Positions 12,001 to 22,439 of a stretch of 64,000 nt of DNA are shown here, one piece after another. The notes beneath the pieces were generated by a model, which saw only the letters and a list, made by a program, of their open reading frames with translations, was not told where the DNA came from and ran no database searches. The translations under genes were made by a program, and so were the position numbers. Origin of the DNA: Anisus vortex (taxonomy: Eukaryota > Mollusca > Gastropoda > Planorbidae). Where the stretch lies: contig OX421499.1 in the NCBI GenBank assembly GCA_949126835.1, positions 28,496,490 to 28,560,489 on the forward strand. Direction: 5' to 3'. Within the stretch, counting starts at the first letter, position 1. Each line of letters opens with the position of its first letter.

Positions 12001-15000
12001 TTGTATGGTGGGTTTATTCTATGGAATATGGTGCACTGTTCTTTGCTGGCTTAGAATGTTATAAAGACGTGGAGCTGATGCACTTTAAGACATAAGAAAA
12101 TCGCTTGCTATTGCGCCATAAAAGATGATGGTATAAAGTGCCACTCACGAGAAACCTACATGATAAAACCTGAGCCAAACATTGATGTAAAACAAAGCGT
12201 CGTGCAGATCAGCGGTAGAGGTGACGGTGTGATGAGAGTGACAAGACAAAGCCAGCGTACTCGTATATCAAGATAACGATTTATTTTTGACCAATATGAG
12301 TATATCGTTCATCTAATATATATTGTAAATGATGTACAACGGGGTTTCCCAAAACATTTGTTTTATCGTGACCCGGGTATTTAATGATTTTACTTCGTGA
12401 CTCGCTAACATTTATATCACCCATTCCAGGGGTCGGCAATCTAAGACACTCGTGATAGGGACTTGGCACGCTGTGTTGTTTTCTTTGGCGCGCGAGAGGC
12501 CTTATATGTAAGTCTAAACTACATACGTCAGCATAATTAATGGCTGCTGCGTTTGTGTTCTTTGGCTAAGACGAGGTTAAGTTTTGGATTGATTAATTTC
12601 TTTTTTGTAAGCAATTAAGGTGTTTCGTGCTGAGAAAAAATTATTGTATTGAATGTAGAGAGCTGACTGTTGAATAACATAGCGACACATTTCAATGAGT
12701 TGAACTTACATTGAAAAGAAGTGTTAGACCACTGGAATGGATTTACATTGACACTTGGCACACATTTTGCTTTGAAATCGATTTCAAAAATGTAACTGCT
12801 TCCCTAATTTAAAGCATATATTAAGACATAATTATGGGCTTTTTCAGAAGTACATTGAAGCACTCAAAGTTTTCGGAACAAAGGCAAGACGTTCAAATTC
12901 ATGGACTCATTTTTTTCATACCACATAAAGCTTGACTGGCTTGCTCCTACTACAACCTTCTTAGATCTGTTTTTTTTTTTAGTGAAGGTCATTGGCGATT
13001 TTAAAATGCAGGAATTTGAACTCAGAAGTGACTAAATATGTACCTGACATTGAACAATTAGCGAAGAGCATTCGAAGACAAGGCGCTAGTTCATTGATAC
13101 AGACCAATTACAATCAAAAGAGATTTTATGTTCATCTTCTTTAGTTAAGCAAAAATAAAATTTATTCTCAAACAAATTATTTCTTTTATTATTTTAATAA
13201 ATATAAGGGACCTATATACTAACATTATGTTATGTAATTGTTGTAATTACACATGTTTAAAAAATAAACAACTTAAATCGACTTAAACTTAACCATGAAG
13301 TAAATGTATTTTTTTACAAAAGTTTAAAGCAAATTAATTTTATACCGCTAATTACATCTTGTAATAAATACAATGCTGGATTTGTATAAAGAAATAATAA
13401 GTAATAAAAAATACTAATTATATTACAAAACAGAATCAACTTTGGAAAATTGAATTTATTTAAAGGGAAATAATTATTCCGTTTTCTTTGGGTTAATATT
13501 TTTACTATTGTTTTTAAATTTTTCCTCTATAAAAAAATCAATAACTTACAATTAATAACGTTTAAATGTTTATACTATAAAAGATAAATAAAAATTACTT
13601 AAATATTATTTAACTAAAAATATGTATGTACATTTATGAGCATTATATTAACTACTCATTTTGTGTAGTCACATTACATCGATACTATTTGATAGTAATA
13701 GGAAAAGATTCACGTAAAGAAATTTACCCAGAACAAAAGTATAAAAATATAAAAACTATTGTACATGCCTTTACCAAATAAACATTGTTGAAAAAAAAAA
13801 AAAGAAAATATACTTGTCTCGCCGAAAGGCACCTGTTGTATTAAATACCCCTTTAATCCCCCAAGCATGAAAGAGACGAGACCATGTGAAAAAACTTGTA
13901 AATAAAAATAACAACTGGTTTTCCCCTTTGTACAAAAACCTGCAAATTTGTAAATTACTCCCAAATTATTTGTGTTACCCTTCTTATTAAACTAGCAGTT
14001 TGATAAATACAGTATGCAAGAGAGTAAATAAATAACAATAATAATAATAATTCTCCTACGTAGAACACGGGACTAATGCGTATGTGTGGGACAGAATATC
14101 CTCAATTGCAATTTTTCATTTAGAAAATCAAAGCGATTAAATAAAACAGAAGTGTGCAGTACAAAAGGGAATCGGGAATAGCGAAAATAAATCATTCGAT
14201 TCATCAAAGAGCTCAAAAATTTAAAGCAAGCGGTCCATCTTATTATAGTCGTTGAAAGTAGCTACAATTTAATTTAAATATCACGAAATGTTCAATGGAG
14301 GTTAACTAGGCTTCACTATAAATACTGGATTTTTAAAACTTTTCTTCTTCGCTTAGCTACCCGATTATTTTACTTTCGTGGCCCGGTACCGCGTGACGAC
14401 CCGTCATGTGAGAAACCATGTTCTGTATGCAGCACAGAATAGGTATTCTATACCTATTCTGTGGTATGCAGGGCCTATGTAGCGCCCCAGGGCAAATTTT
14501 CAGCGACGCCCCCTTGCATACTGTAACTGCTTCGTTTAAGTGCTATATTTAGACTATATTTGCCGTCCCCTAGAAGTGTCGCCCCCGGGCATATGTCCCA
14601 TCTGCCCCCCCTCCCCGCCCATTTGTGAGGGCACTGACTGTATGTGCTCATAACTATTTTTCTGAGAATCTTAACTTAGCATTAGTTGCTATGGTTGTTA
14701 TTTCTGTTCATACTGCTACACACACAGTTGCCATTAACCCTTCCCGTACCGACCTACTTCTATCTATGCTTCCTTCAGTTCCGCTATATACGCGCCCGGG
14801 ACTGTAAGGGTTAAGAAATGGCCTCTGCCCCTCCACTTCTCGCCCATCACCCTCCCAGAAAATAACTCGCATGATGTGACCTTTAAACCGTACCTTGGTG
14901 TTGTAGCCTGAAAGGATGGTGGCGTGAAAGATGTAGGTACCGGACGCCGGAGCCGTGAACTTGCCGGTCTCCGGGTCGTAGGCGTTTCCGTTGTTGGTAA

Positions 15001-15174
15001 GCACGGTGTCGAAGACGACGGTGTCCAGCGGCTTGAGCTCACGGTTGTAGCTCAGTTTGACGGAGAAGGCCACAGAAGGTTTGGAACTGGAGGCTTGTGA
15101 GTTTGGTGCTGTGGAGGTATGGTTACACATTTAGATATCTATCGATATATCTAAATATCTATATCTATCATCTA

Positions 15175-15220
<46 letters not shown>

Positions 15221-18206
15221 GATATGTAAGTGATATATATACCTATCTATCCATCTATCTTTCTAGCTATATGCATGTCTGTCTGTCTCTCTCTCTTTCT
15301 ATCTTACTATCAATCAATATGCATGTCTGTGTCTATCTATTTAATATTCTACCTACCTATTTACCTACCTATCTATTTATGTATCCATCTATCATCTATC
15401 TATCTATCCATCTATATATCTATCTAATTACCTATCTATCTATCTATCTATCTATCTGTCTATTTATCTCTATTGACAACCAATCTATCTGTCTACCTAT
15501 TAATATTTCTAATCTTCTACCTACCTACCTACTATCTGTCTATATACCTATCTGTCTATATGTCTATCTATATATGTATCTTTTTACCTATCTATCTATA
15601 GACTGTCTTTCAGTATGTATAGCTGTCTATTTTTCTCTCCGTCTGCTTTTATGTCTATCGTTTTACATATTAATCAATCTACATTTCAATCTTTTTGTCT
15701 GAATGTCAGCTTATCCGCTTGTATATCTGTCTATCTATGTGTTCGTTTAAAAAATCATCCTTTTTTTCTGTCCGTCCACCTCCCCACATCAAAACATCAT
15801 CTCCTTACCAAAACTAGAAGCGTAAATTCAAATAAAAAAAAAAGGTAAATAATTTTTAAAAAAAGACCACGGGTGAACTCTGACCTTGTGTCAATCGGCT
15901 TGTGTTGGACAATACCATAGTCCTCAGTTCATACAGCTCAGACACATACGTGTCAAGTACTGCCCTGAGCGCTAGTCTCTGGTTTATCTGAAAATAGTCA
16001 TGGCCACTCGTTCAATAGCTGTTTTATTTGTATTGGTTCTTCTTTGTTTTCTTTTTGTTTGTTGTTATTTGTTGCTGCTGTGACCCATATTTGTGTCAGA
16101 GTAAAGAAATTGGATACGCCAAAATTAGTAATTGCCGTTGGGGAGTGTGGGAGGGGAGTGTGGCAGGGAGGAAGTGTGGGAGGGAGTGAGGGAGGAGGGA
16201 CCATGGCAGAGTTCCAGTAAACAGTGACGCTTGAAGGTATTTGATGGACACCGGTGCTTCGTTCAAATAGTTCTAATGGCCCGTATTTTAGCCCGCGGGC
16301 CTACTGTTATCCGCTACCGGTGAGTTGTTGGATTGTGGAAATAAAAATAAAAATTGGGAGAGACGGCTCATAGAAACACACGGGAATATATAAATATAGA
16401 TAGATAGATTGAGATAGATTGAGATAGATTGAGATAGATTGAGATAGAGATAGAGAAAAGAAAATATATAGAAAGTGTGAGAAAGAGAGACAGGTAGGGG
16501 GGGGGTGTATGAGAGCTAATAGGTTAACAATGATTTTGAATAAATGTAAATCAAAAAGCAAAGCGGGAATTTTTAAATTTGTTTATTTATTTTTAAATTT
16601 TAAATCCATTTCATTACATAAGTCTTCGGACTTTACAAGGGAATATGGACAAAGGAAATGGGTGATCGAATCTTTTTTTTTTTTCGCTAAAAATATCGCC
16701 GAAGCAGACAGGACTCGTCAAAACCACTTCTGTGTACATTTGAGATAAGAGTAAACGTCTACGTCTGAACAACGTATTCGATTATGGAGTATCGTAAATG
16801 GGCTGTAAATGGTCATGACGGTTCTTGACAATGTAAGAACGGAAAGGTCCAAACGAAATTTGTGAAAAATCCAGTGGAAAAAAATACATTTCATTTACAT
16901 AAGACTTTTTTTTTTCAGTATTCAGACTAGATTTTAAAATTATTTCTGTATGTGGTTATATTGAAAGTAAGCTTATGTAAAGAAATGATAACATATTAAT
17001 TCTAAAATAGCCTATAACTCGTTTTATTAAACTTCTGTCAATAACTATAAATGACAGAGTCTTAGTTCAAACTCCTATAAAATGGCAAGACTCAAAGCCA
17101 TTATGTGTTAAAAATAAACTTATTAAAAGTCAATTTTAACCTTAGCTCAAAATCACGACTGCACAAAAAGCCTTATATTAATTTAAAAAAAAATATTTTA
17201 TGATTCAATATTCTATGAATGGATATAGTGTATTTTAAATTAAAAAACACAATAAACATTACATACGAAAATGAAGATTAATTAAACCTAGCATTGGACA
17301 AATAAACAAAACGTAGGACCTACAAAATAGCAGTAGACTACTAGCATGATAATTAAAGATAAACACTGGACACTACGATTAAAGTAGGACATAAAAATAA
17401 ATATAACCATTGGACAATAAATATAACACTGGACAGTGAACATTGCATTGGATAATGAACATGACATAGCATAGCACTAAAAATATAACTGATTTTTTAG
17501 TTACTGTAAAACTATTTTTTTAAAGTCCCCAATTCTTTTGACCGATTTACTTCACCATTGGTTTCAACAAACTATTTCAGTTATGATAGATTTACTCCCA
17601 GGCCTCATTGTTATTACCAAGAGTGTAATGCCTACGTACATATTGAAACCTTATTGTAAATATTTGTAAAAAAAAATTCTCTGCACATCCTATCACAAAA
17701 CGAACATTAGGGTATGGCTGATTAGGCTGATAACCTAATTGCATCAAGAATATGGACATACCTCAAAGCAGACCCATGAACCTTACTGTGAGCAAATACC
17801 GCACTGGGTACACATGGGGTTAAGGAATCTATGTTCCAAAGGTGGAATCACTATTTTTTAAAATATATTCACAGCTTTTAACAAATAATATATCCATAGA
17901 AAACAATAAAATATTCATAAGTTCTTTGTTTTACTCGTTGTTGGTAAATTAACAATGACTTACCTCCTCTTTTAAATCCCTCTTCAGCGCCGCCATCTCT
18001 CTCAGGCAGGAACAGTTGGAAACGGCCGCTGACCAAATGCTGCGGGGGCTGTCTTCGTCTTTCTTTGGGGCGTCCTCGTCACCACCCGCCCTTAGCATCT
18101 TGTCGGCTGTCTCCTGTATCATGCCCCTGGGGGTCAAGTTTTGCCCACGCGTGCCACAAATCAGAGCGACGAGGAAAAGGACCGGTAAATATCTACGACC
18201 CGACAT
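8877..18206 (-). CDS. secreted coiled-coil C1q-domain protein (4 exons)
   Basis: The gene reads join(18206..17964, 15987..15885, 15108..14894, 9083..8877) on the minus strand and gives about 255 residues. Every junction has GT donor and AG acceptor and the phases fit (0, then 1 base carried, then 0). Residues 1-21 are a signal peptide (hydrophobic core LPVLFLVALICG). Residues 25-115 are helical and charged, ending in a coiled-coil exon. The C1q fold spans about 125-252, with the conserved AFSV start, GKFTAPASGTYIF and GYYSTFSGALI near the end. Many molluscs have hundreds of such proteins, which act as secreted lectin-like recognition molecules of innate immunity and oligomerise through the coiled coil. 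There is no collagen stalk. Ligand unknown. Introns 1-3 are full of repeats. No 5' UTR or promoter could be placed. Confidence 0.88.
9160..9204 (-). repeat. duplicated ghost of the exon 4 splice junction
   Basis: This stretch (gatggccgtcaccatctgc, then aatggtagaacatcaagtca) is a diverged copy of 9069-9113, which contains the exon 4 acceptor and its first codons. It still has an AG in the equivalent place but no open frame beyond a few codons. It records a local tandem duplication of the intron 3/exon 4 boundary. Confidence 0.75.
9217..9632 (-). pseudogene. 5'-truncated LINE (CR1/Jockey-like) 3' end
   Basis: On the minus strand the end of a non-LTR reverse transcriptase ORF is recognisable with frame breaks: the SLNLE..LW / AKSKEVIIHKSLNSNLEIQH segment, then remnants of the terminal WNGLP-like block, then the family 3' UTR (agactcagaccacggatg, agcgtagg, aatcttctttatagaag) and an ataagat-type tail. 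Nine pieces of this family occur in the window. This copy lies in intron 3 of the C1q gene. Confidence 0.8.
10049..10580. repeat. CCGAAA-rich element with inverted subterminal blocks
   Basis: Blocks such as ggtttcggcccaaaacgaaa and gctttggccgaaaccgaaac occur near the two ends in both orientations, with aaaccgaaaccgaaatc inside. The right end gaatttcggtcgacctct resembles a transposon terminus; the left end is not found. Probably a decayed MITE; the superfamily is uncertain. Confidence 0.5.
10685..10925. repeat. minisatellite, 34-bp unit, 7 copies
   Basis: The unit is ttaggtgcatttagtggggg followed by aagtgacatcatac, with a few substitutions between units (agcggg/agtggg, acatcat/acaccat). It lies in intron 3 of the C1q gene. 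Confidence 0.93.
10926..12336. other. C1q intron 3, no recognised feature
   Basis: AT-rich with a C-run near 11168-11180. No exon, RNA gene or transposon end was recognised. Confidence 0.5.
12337..14420. mobile_element. possible outer hAT-type element, decayed
   Basis: The left end caacggggtttcccaaaac, followed by cgtgacccggg, and the right end gaaaccatg, preceded by gtggcccggtaccgcgtgac, resemble the two ends of known hAT-type elements in inverted orientation. No convincing 8-bp duplication was found, so the pairing is tentative. It would contain the element at 12427. Confidence 0.35.
12427..13390. mobile_element. hAT-like element, left end plus interior
   Basis: It starts with CAGGGGTCGGCAATCTAAG, matching the starts at 55737 and (more loosely) 47361. 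The interior aligns in order with 55737-56781: cgacacatttcaatgagttg, ggaatggattt, gggctttttcagaagtacat, tactacaaccttcttaga and cttgtaat.aataccttaatg-like sequence. No intact ORF. The right end was not identified. Confidence 0.65.
14433..14463. mobile_element. 31-bp TIR-only palindrome with perfect 8-bp duplication
   Basis: Two 14-bp arms (CACAGAATAGGTAT and ATACCTATTCTGTG) are perfect inverted repeats around a 3-bp centre (tct). gtatgcag stands exactly on both sides (14425-14432 and 14464-14471). The same terminus bounds the 715-bp element at 35185-35899. The unit is thus a whole insertion consisting only of termini. Confidence 0.85.
14469..14636. mobile_element. hAT-type MITE, second copy of the 3664 family
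   Basis: About 168 bp, sharing agcgccccagggcaaa, ttcagcgacgcccccttgca and gtgtcgcccccgggcatatg with 3664-3832, with left end CAGGGCC and right end GTGAGGGCACTG. If the 31-bp palindrome next to it is taken out, the flanks read tctgtatg and actgtatg, a 7 of 8 match; the palindrome inserted across the left junction. Confidence 0.82.
14734..14814. mobile_element. 81-bp piggyBac-type mini-MITE, second copy
   Basis: TTAA at both ends and CCCTT/AAGGG termini, same length as the copy at 6573 with very few differences (gctgcc/gcttcc, ctgttcc/cagttcc). It lies in C1q intron 3, 80 bp beyond the exon 3 donor. Confidence 0.8.
14894..15108 (-). CDS. C1q gene exon 3: first half of C1q domain
   Basis: 215 bp. 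The acceptor AG is at 15110-15109 (cctccacag). The exon encodes a short Ser-rich linker, then the A to E strands of C1q: VAFSVKLS, VFDTVLTNNGNAYD, GKFTAPASGTYIFHATIL and GYNTK. The donor is AAG/GTACGG. A GATA-type microsatellite begins only about 15 bp upstream of the acceptor, and a piggyBac-type mini-MITE lies 80 bp beyond the donor. Confidence 0.9.
15121..15610. repeat. (TATC)n / (TCTA)n microsatellite and decayed continuation
   Basis: A nearly pure ctat array runs at about 15175-15221, with impure tails through 15610 (ctac, ctgt variants). It occupies most of C1q intron 2. On the gene's strand it is a GATA repeat that reaches to within about 15-20 bp of the exon 3 acceptor. The long open frame over it encodes only YLSIYLS-type repeats. 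Confidence 0.93.
15885..15987 (-). CDS. C1q gene exon 2: short coiled-coil exon
   Basis: This 103-bp exon is found by splice phase rather than by a long open frame. It is preceded by ttttcag, starts in phase 0, encodes 34 codons with a heptad-like leucine/valine pattern (RLALRAVLDTYVSELYELRT) and ends with one base before GTCAGAG. That single G plus CA at the start of exon 3 makes an alanine codon and restores the C1q frame. The phase match at both ends is the main evidence. Confidence 0.8.
15988..17963. other. C1q intron 1
   Basis: Contains a short gatagattga repeat at about 16394-16455, G-rich gggagtgtgg repeats at 16140-16200, and otherwise AT-rich sequence. No further exon was recognised, and none is needed for the reading frame. 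Confidence 0.6.
17964..18206 (-). CDS. C1q gene exon 1: signal peptide and N-terminal helix
   Basis: 81 codons from ATG at 18206. After the signal peptide the sequence is charged (GGDEDAPKKDEDSPR) and carries a Cys pair (NCSCLREM) that could make inter-chain disulfides, then AALKRDLKEE. NCS is also a possible N-glycosylation site. The donor GTAAGT occupies 17963-17958, and the exon ends on a complete codon. Confidence 0.87.
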
Positions 18207-18244
18207 GTCTGAAGAGTCTTTATAATTTCTCCAAGAAGTCTACA

Positions 18245-18635
18245 GACAATTAACGGAAAGATGTTAGAAAAGTTTCAGAAAATCAACAGAAAATCTACAG
18301 AAGCTCGTCAGAAAATCTACAGAAAGTTCAGAAAATCTACAGGAAGTTCAGAAAATCTACAGGAAGTTCACAAAATCTACAGAAAGTTCAGAACTACAGA
18401 AAGTTCAGAAAATCAACAGAAAGTCGTCAGATAATCTTCAGAGAATCCAATCTCCAGACAGTTTAGAAAATCAACAGAAAGTTCCAAAAATCTACAGAAA
18501 GTTCAGAAATTCTACAGAAAGTTCAGAAAATTAACAGAAAGTTGTCAGAAAATCTTCAGAAAATCAAATCTCCAGGTAGTTCAGAAAATCTACAGAAAGT
18601 TCCGAAAATCTACAGAAAGTCCTCAGAAAATTAAT
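18245..18635. repeat. minisatellite, about 19-bp unit, just upstream of C1q exon 1
   Basis: Units of the form aaagttcagaaaatctacag recur about 15-18 times with deletions and aatcaacag, ttcttcag variants. It begins about 40 bp upstream of the C1q start codon, where a 5' UTR or core promoter would be expected. Confidence 0.9.
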
Positions 18636-19242
18636 TTTCAAAACGGCTTCAAAAAATGTTCAGACAGTATTTAGAAAAGTATGTATCGTTATTAAACAAT
18701 CACAAAATAGAAACTTTTGAATATTTGCTATTTTCGTTTAAAAATTCTAAACTTGTTGAGTTAAAGTCGCGACTTTGGAGAAAAACCACTGGTGTATCAA
18801 TCTGAATAAAACAATTTTCTCCCTAAAGTCCTAAACTTGTAATTTTGTAAGACCTGTCTTGGTAACCATGAGTTGTAATTTCAAATACAACATCACTGTA
18901 AACCACAGAGAGCTAAATTTTCTTCTCTATTGGTCTCATCATTTTTTTTTTAGTGTGTGCAATGTTCAGTTTTTTGTTCTTTTATATCTCACCGCCAAAT
19001 ATGGGTCAACCGACCTCGCCTTTTGTCAACATCAACCTTGTGACAAAGTGACCAATTCTTTGAGCTGACCAAAGCATGGTGTTGACCGCCGTCTGCGGTG
19101 GGTGTTTTTGAGTTATTTTGGACAAGGCTCCTTGTCTTTATCTGCCACTTGCTAAATGGCAGTCGACGTGGCGACCACAGGTCGTCTATTGCAATTTAGC
19201 CTCGGTGTTTCGAAAAATAAAAATGGACAAAGAAAAAGACAG

Positions 19243-19325
<83 letters not shown>

Positions 19326-19898
19326 CACGCAGATTGAGACAGAAAGAGAAAGACAGAGACAGAGAACAATTTCTAAGCCCACATCAATGTTTGAGAGTAA
19401 ACAATCTCAACCCAAACGAAAACTGAAGCTAGAAAACTATTTAAAAAAAAAAAAACAGTTGCAGTAATGTGCTTGGAAAATATAACTCATTGACTCAGTT
19501 GTCCATCAATGCCTCTTCACTACATAGACAGTTAAATCAAAATAAACTTGAGTTGTTTTGTTTTTTTGGTGTGTTGTTTTTTCTTTCATGACTAAATACA
19601 ATTACCTCCACCATTTCCCAGCATATATATCTAGACATATCTAAATCTCTTGCACTTTAGTAGTTTGTTCGGATTCAAGTAGAATCGGGATACAAGATGG
19701 CGTCCCTGTGGAGTTGAAGTAAAGACAAAGCGAGCATACCATAAATGTTTGCACGTGGCTTGACAGATTTTTGGCGGGGTGAGTCGGGTAACACACATTC
19801 CATTAATCTCTACCGGGGGGGGGGGGGTGAGGGACTTTAACGCACTAGGCGCAACCTCATAGTTAATATACAGGACTCTAAAGGATGGGTGGGGGGGG
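18636..19898. other. gene-free stretch with a (GA)n microsatellite
   Basis: (GA)n lies at about 19232-19323. A G-run is near 19816-19828. No gene was seen; frames over the GA tract encode RERERE-type repeats only. Confidence 0.7.
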
Positions 19899-20175
19899 GG
19901 ACACGGTGGCCGAGCGGTAGCGCGTTCGACTGGCGTACCGAGGGTTCCAAGTTCGAATCCTCCTGGTGAAGACTAGGATTTTTTCCAGGGTTTGGAGGGT
20001 GTCCCTGAGATTTCCCAGCTCTGATAAGTAACACTGACCTTGGTAGGGGTAAAGTAAAGGCGGCTGTGCATTATGCTGGCCCCACAATCGCCTAGTATGC
20101 CGTGGCCACAGAAACTGGTGAACGCTGCTTCACCGGCCCTATAATCAGTTTGGTCCGAAGGGTACTTTACCTTTT
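19899..20175 (+). repeat. tRNA-derived SINE copy, well preserved
   Basis: The head has a clear A box (ggtggccgagcggtagcgcg) and B box (aagttcgaatcc). The body has taaaggcggctgtgcattat, cgcctagtatgccgtggcca and aacgctgcttcaccggccct, ending in ggtccgaagggtactttacc. It is one of the cleanest copies and useful as a family reference. Confidence 0.9.
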
Positions 20176-20924
20176 TTAAAAGGACGGTTCTTAGCTCTCC
20201 GTAAAATAAGAGCACTTGTCTACCCTGGATAATGTCTTTTTGCCGTATAGCTGTCTAAGTGTCTCGAGTGTGTCCATCACACTAGCAGCTATTGGCTCCA
20301 AATCTTATCTTACTGTTTATTAGGCTTAATGTCTATTTTTTTTGTAAATACCAAGTCAATAATGTTTTTATTGATAGTAAAGGCCAATCGGATCTTACTT
20401 CAGGAACACGTGACAAAACCAAGGGCCAGTAATATGGAACACGAAGTCTGTGTCTCAATAATTCAACCATAAAATATTTTGACCGTTATGTTGCCCAGGC
20501 ACATTTCATCTGCTTGTTGTTGTTGTTTTTTTTTTTTTTTTATGGTGCTCTCTTCGTGGTAAATAAAAAAAAAAAAAAATTAGTGACATTTTAGCTCTAA
20601 TGCTTACTGCACGTGAACATTTACTCCCAACAAGTAAGACATAAAATTCAAACGTTAAAATAAGACACTGGGATCTAAAAAAAAAAACAACAAGAACGCA
20701 GAAAGCCATAGTCTAGTTATTTAAAAAAAAAGCTTTACTTTATTCCTTTTGTAAGGTCAAGGACTAATTCACATTAGTTCTCTTTTATTTTTAACTTATA
20801 AGTTTACAAAGGTTTCTTAGAGACACAAGATTATGAAGTCCTTGGCCCGAAATTCCCGCACGGTGGAAGGGGTTGGACAGTGGTAGAGATAGAACCCGTG
20901 TCGTCATGGTGACAGTTTAGTCTT
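20176..20924. other. gene-free AT-rich stretch
   Basis: Poly-T and poly-A runs at about 20527-20580. Nothing else was recognised. Confidence 0.5.
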
Positions 20925-21065
20925 CCCAAACCGCGGGCATGGAATGGGTTGCCAAAACAAGCCAGGAGAACCAGGTGAGCATCATTTAAATCAATGATCG
21001 AAATGCAAGACTATAAACTTAAGCCACGGATGAGCTTTGGAAGTAATACAACTTCCGCATAGAAA
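20925..21065 (+). pseudogene. diverged LINE 3' end fragment
   Basis: ccgcgggcatggaatgggtt and gccaaaacaagccaggagaa match the terminal coding block of the LINE family seen best at 52186-52405. They are followed by atgcaagact and ccacggatgagc. Heavily diverged. Confidence 0.65.
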
Positions 21066-21149
21066 GGGTGTCTGTGGGCCTACTAAATAAGATAATAATA
21101 ATATAGCAGAACTATCACATATGGCGTGTGATATCACTCGGGACTTAAC

Positions 21150-21430
21150 TTATATATTACAGACGCTCCTTCTATAAGAAGAGTATTGCGTCCTACGCTC
21201 ATACATGGCCCGAGTCAAGTCTTGCATTTTTATTTGTGTTTTGAATGATGTTACGCTACTGGATTTCACGGTTTGTTCAGGCAACCCATTCCATGCCCGG
21301 GTGCCACTCGGGAAGAAAGAGTACTGATATGCATTTGTTCTCGCATAAGGGATAGGGAAGGTGTTTTTCTCCTTAAGTTATATGAGTATTGCGACTTCTC
21401 ATACCAACTACGAGTAGCTATCTCAATGTT
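21150..21430 (-). pseudogene. LINE 3' end fragment, reverse
   Basis: Begins with the tail/3' UTR (tatattacagacgctccttc, ataagaagagtattgcgtcc), then the reversed terminal coding block (ggtttgttcaggcaacccat, tccatgcccgggtgccactc) and ctcgcataagggatagggaa. 5'-truncated. Confidence 0.78.
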
Positions 21431-21779
21431 AAATATGAGACAACCCTATTTAGTCTATAAAAAGAACTCAACGTATAAGTATCCAAGGTAGAGAATCCTG
21501 ACTCCAGAAGATAAATCCCTCTTTGAATAAATTATTTAGGTTAAAGAGAAAACTAGAAAACTGGAAGACATTTGCATATGTATATAGTAGTATAGTCTAG
21601 CGATCAATTGTGTGCCACCCAAACAGTGGATCAGCCAACAGGACGGAGAGTATAATTTCTAATGTGGCCGAGCCAAACATTCTGGAGTAGCCAGTGAATC
21701 TGGACTACAACGGGTCTCAACCTCTATTCTCTCTGGGACCCCCTACTTAATATTCAAACGTTTTCTTTAACCACCACGT

Positions 21780-22375
21780 GACACGGGTGGTCTAGCGGCA
21801 GAGCACTTCAAAGGACATGGGTTTGAGTCAAAAACATTGTTTTTTATTACCCCCCCCCCCCCTCGGGACTGAATGGTGCCCCTGAGTCTACCCCAGCTCT
21901 GTTAAAAAGTAAAGTACCCTTCGTACCAAACTGATCTGGTAAAGTATCCCTGTCAGAACAAACTGATCCACAGGGCCGGTGAGGCAGCGTTCACCAGTTT
22001 CTGTGGCCACGGCATACTAGGTGATTGTGTGGCCAGCACTATGCATAGACGCCTTTACCCCATCTTAGGTCAGGTGCCCATCAGAGCTGGGTTGACTCAG
22101 TTACACCCTTCAGACCCGGGGAAAAAAATCCTTAGCCTCCACAAGGATTCAAACCTAGGACCTTCGGTACGCCAGTCAAACGCGCTGCCGCCCGGTCATT
22201 GTGCCCCATAAACTGATCTGGTGGGTCACTAAAATTAGTTGAAGAGTAAAAGTAAAGTAATGATGGGCATTATGCTGTCCACTCAATCCCCTTTAAATGT
22301 CTTGGTCATGGAAAGAGTTGAGTGCCACTTTACTAGCTCCATAGAATGACATAACCTCAATTTGATACTTCACTT
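21780..22375 (+). repeat. SINE copy split by another SINE
   Basis: The head part lies at 21780-21907 (ggtggtctagcggcagagca through ctaccccagctctg). The body part (gtaatgatgggcattatgct, ccccttt, tggtcatgga) lies at 22207-22375. Between them is a reverse copy at 21908-22206. The outer copy is old; part of its B box is replaced by a C-run. Confidence 0.7.
21908..22206 (-). repeat. SINE copy nested in an older SINE
   Basis: Reverse copy with ggccggtgaggcagcgttca, tggccacggcatactagg and agacgcctttacccc. The reversed head follows (accttcggtacgccagtcaa, gcgctgccgcccgg). It is better preserved than its host. Confidence 0.8.
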
Positions 22376-22439
22376 ATTATTTACAAATAATAAAAAAATT
22401 ATTATCACAAATTATTACAAATCAATTCTTTCCAGTATC

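Noticed and set aside
15097..15702. 201-residue open frame rich in YLSIYLS
   Set aside because: Pure translation of the TATC/TCTA microsatellite in C1q intron 2; no domain and no splice support.
19118..19467. Open frames with RERERE or SLSLSL
   Set aside because: Translated (GA)n microsatellite on both strands.
19899..19960. tRNA gene candidate (A and B boxes)
   Set aside because: The same head is followed by the same SINE body in about ten places; the acceptor stem does not close.
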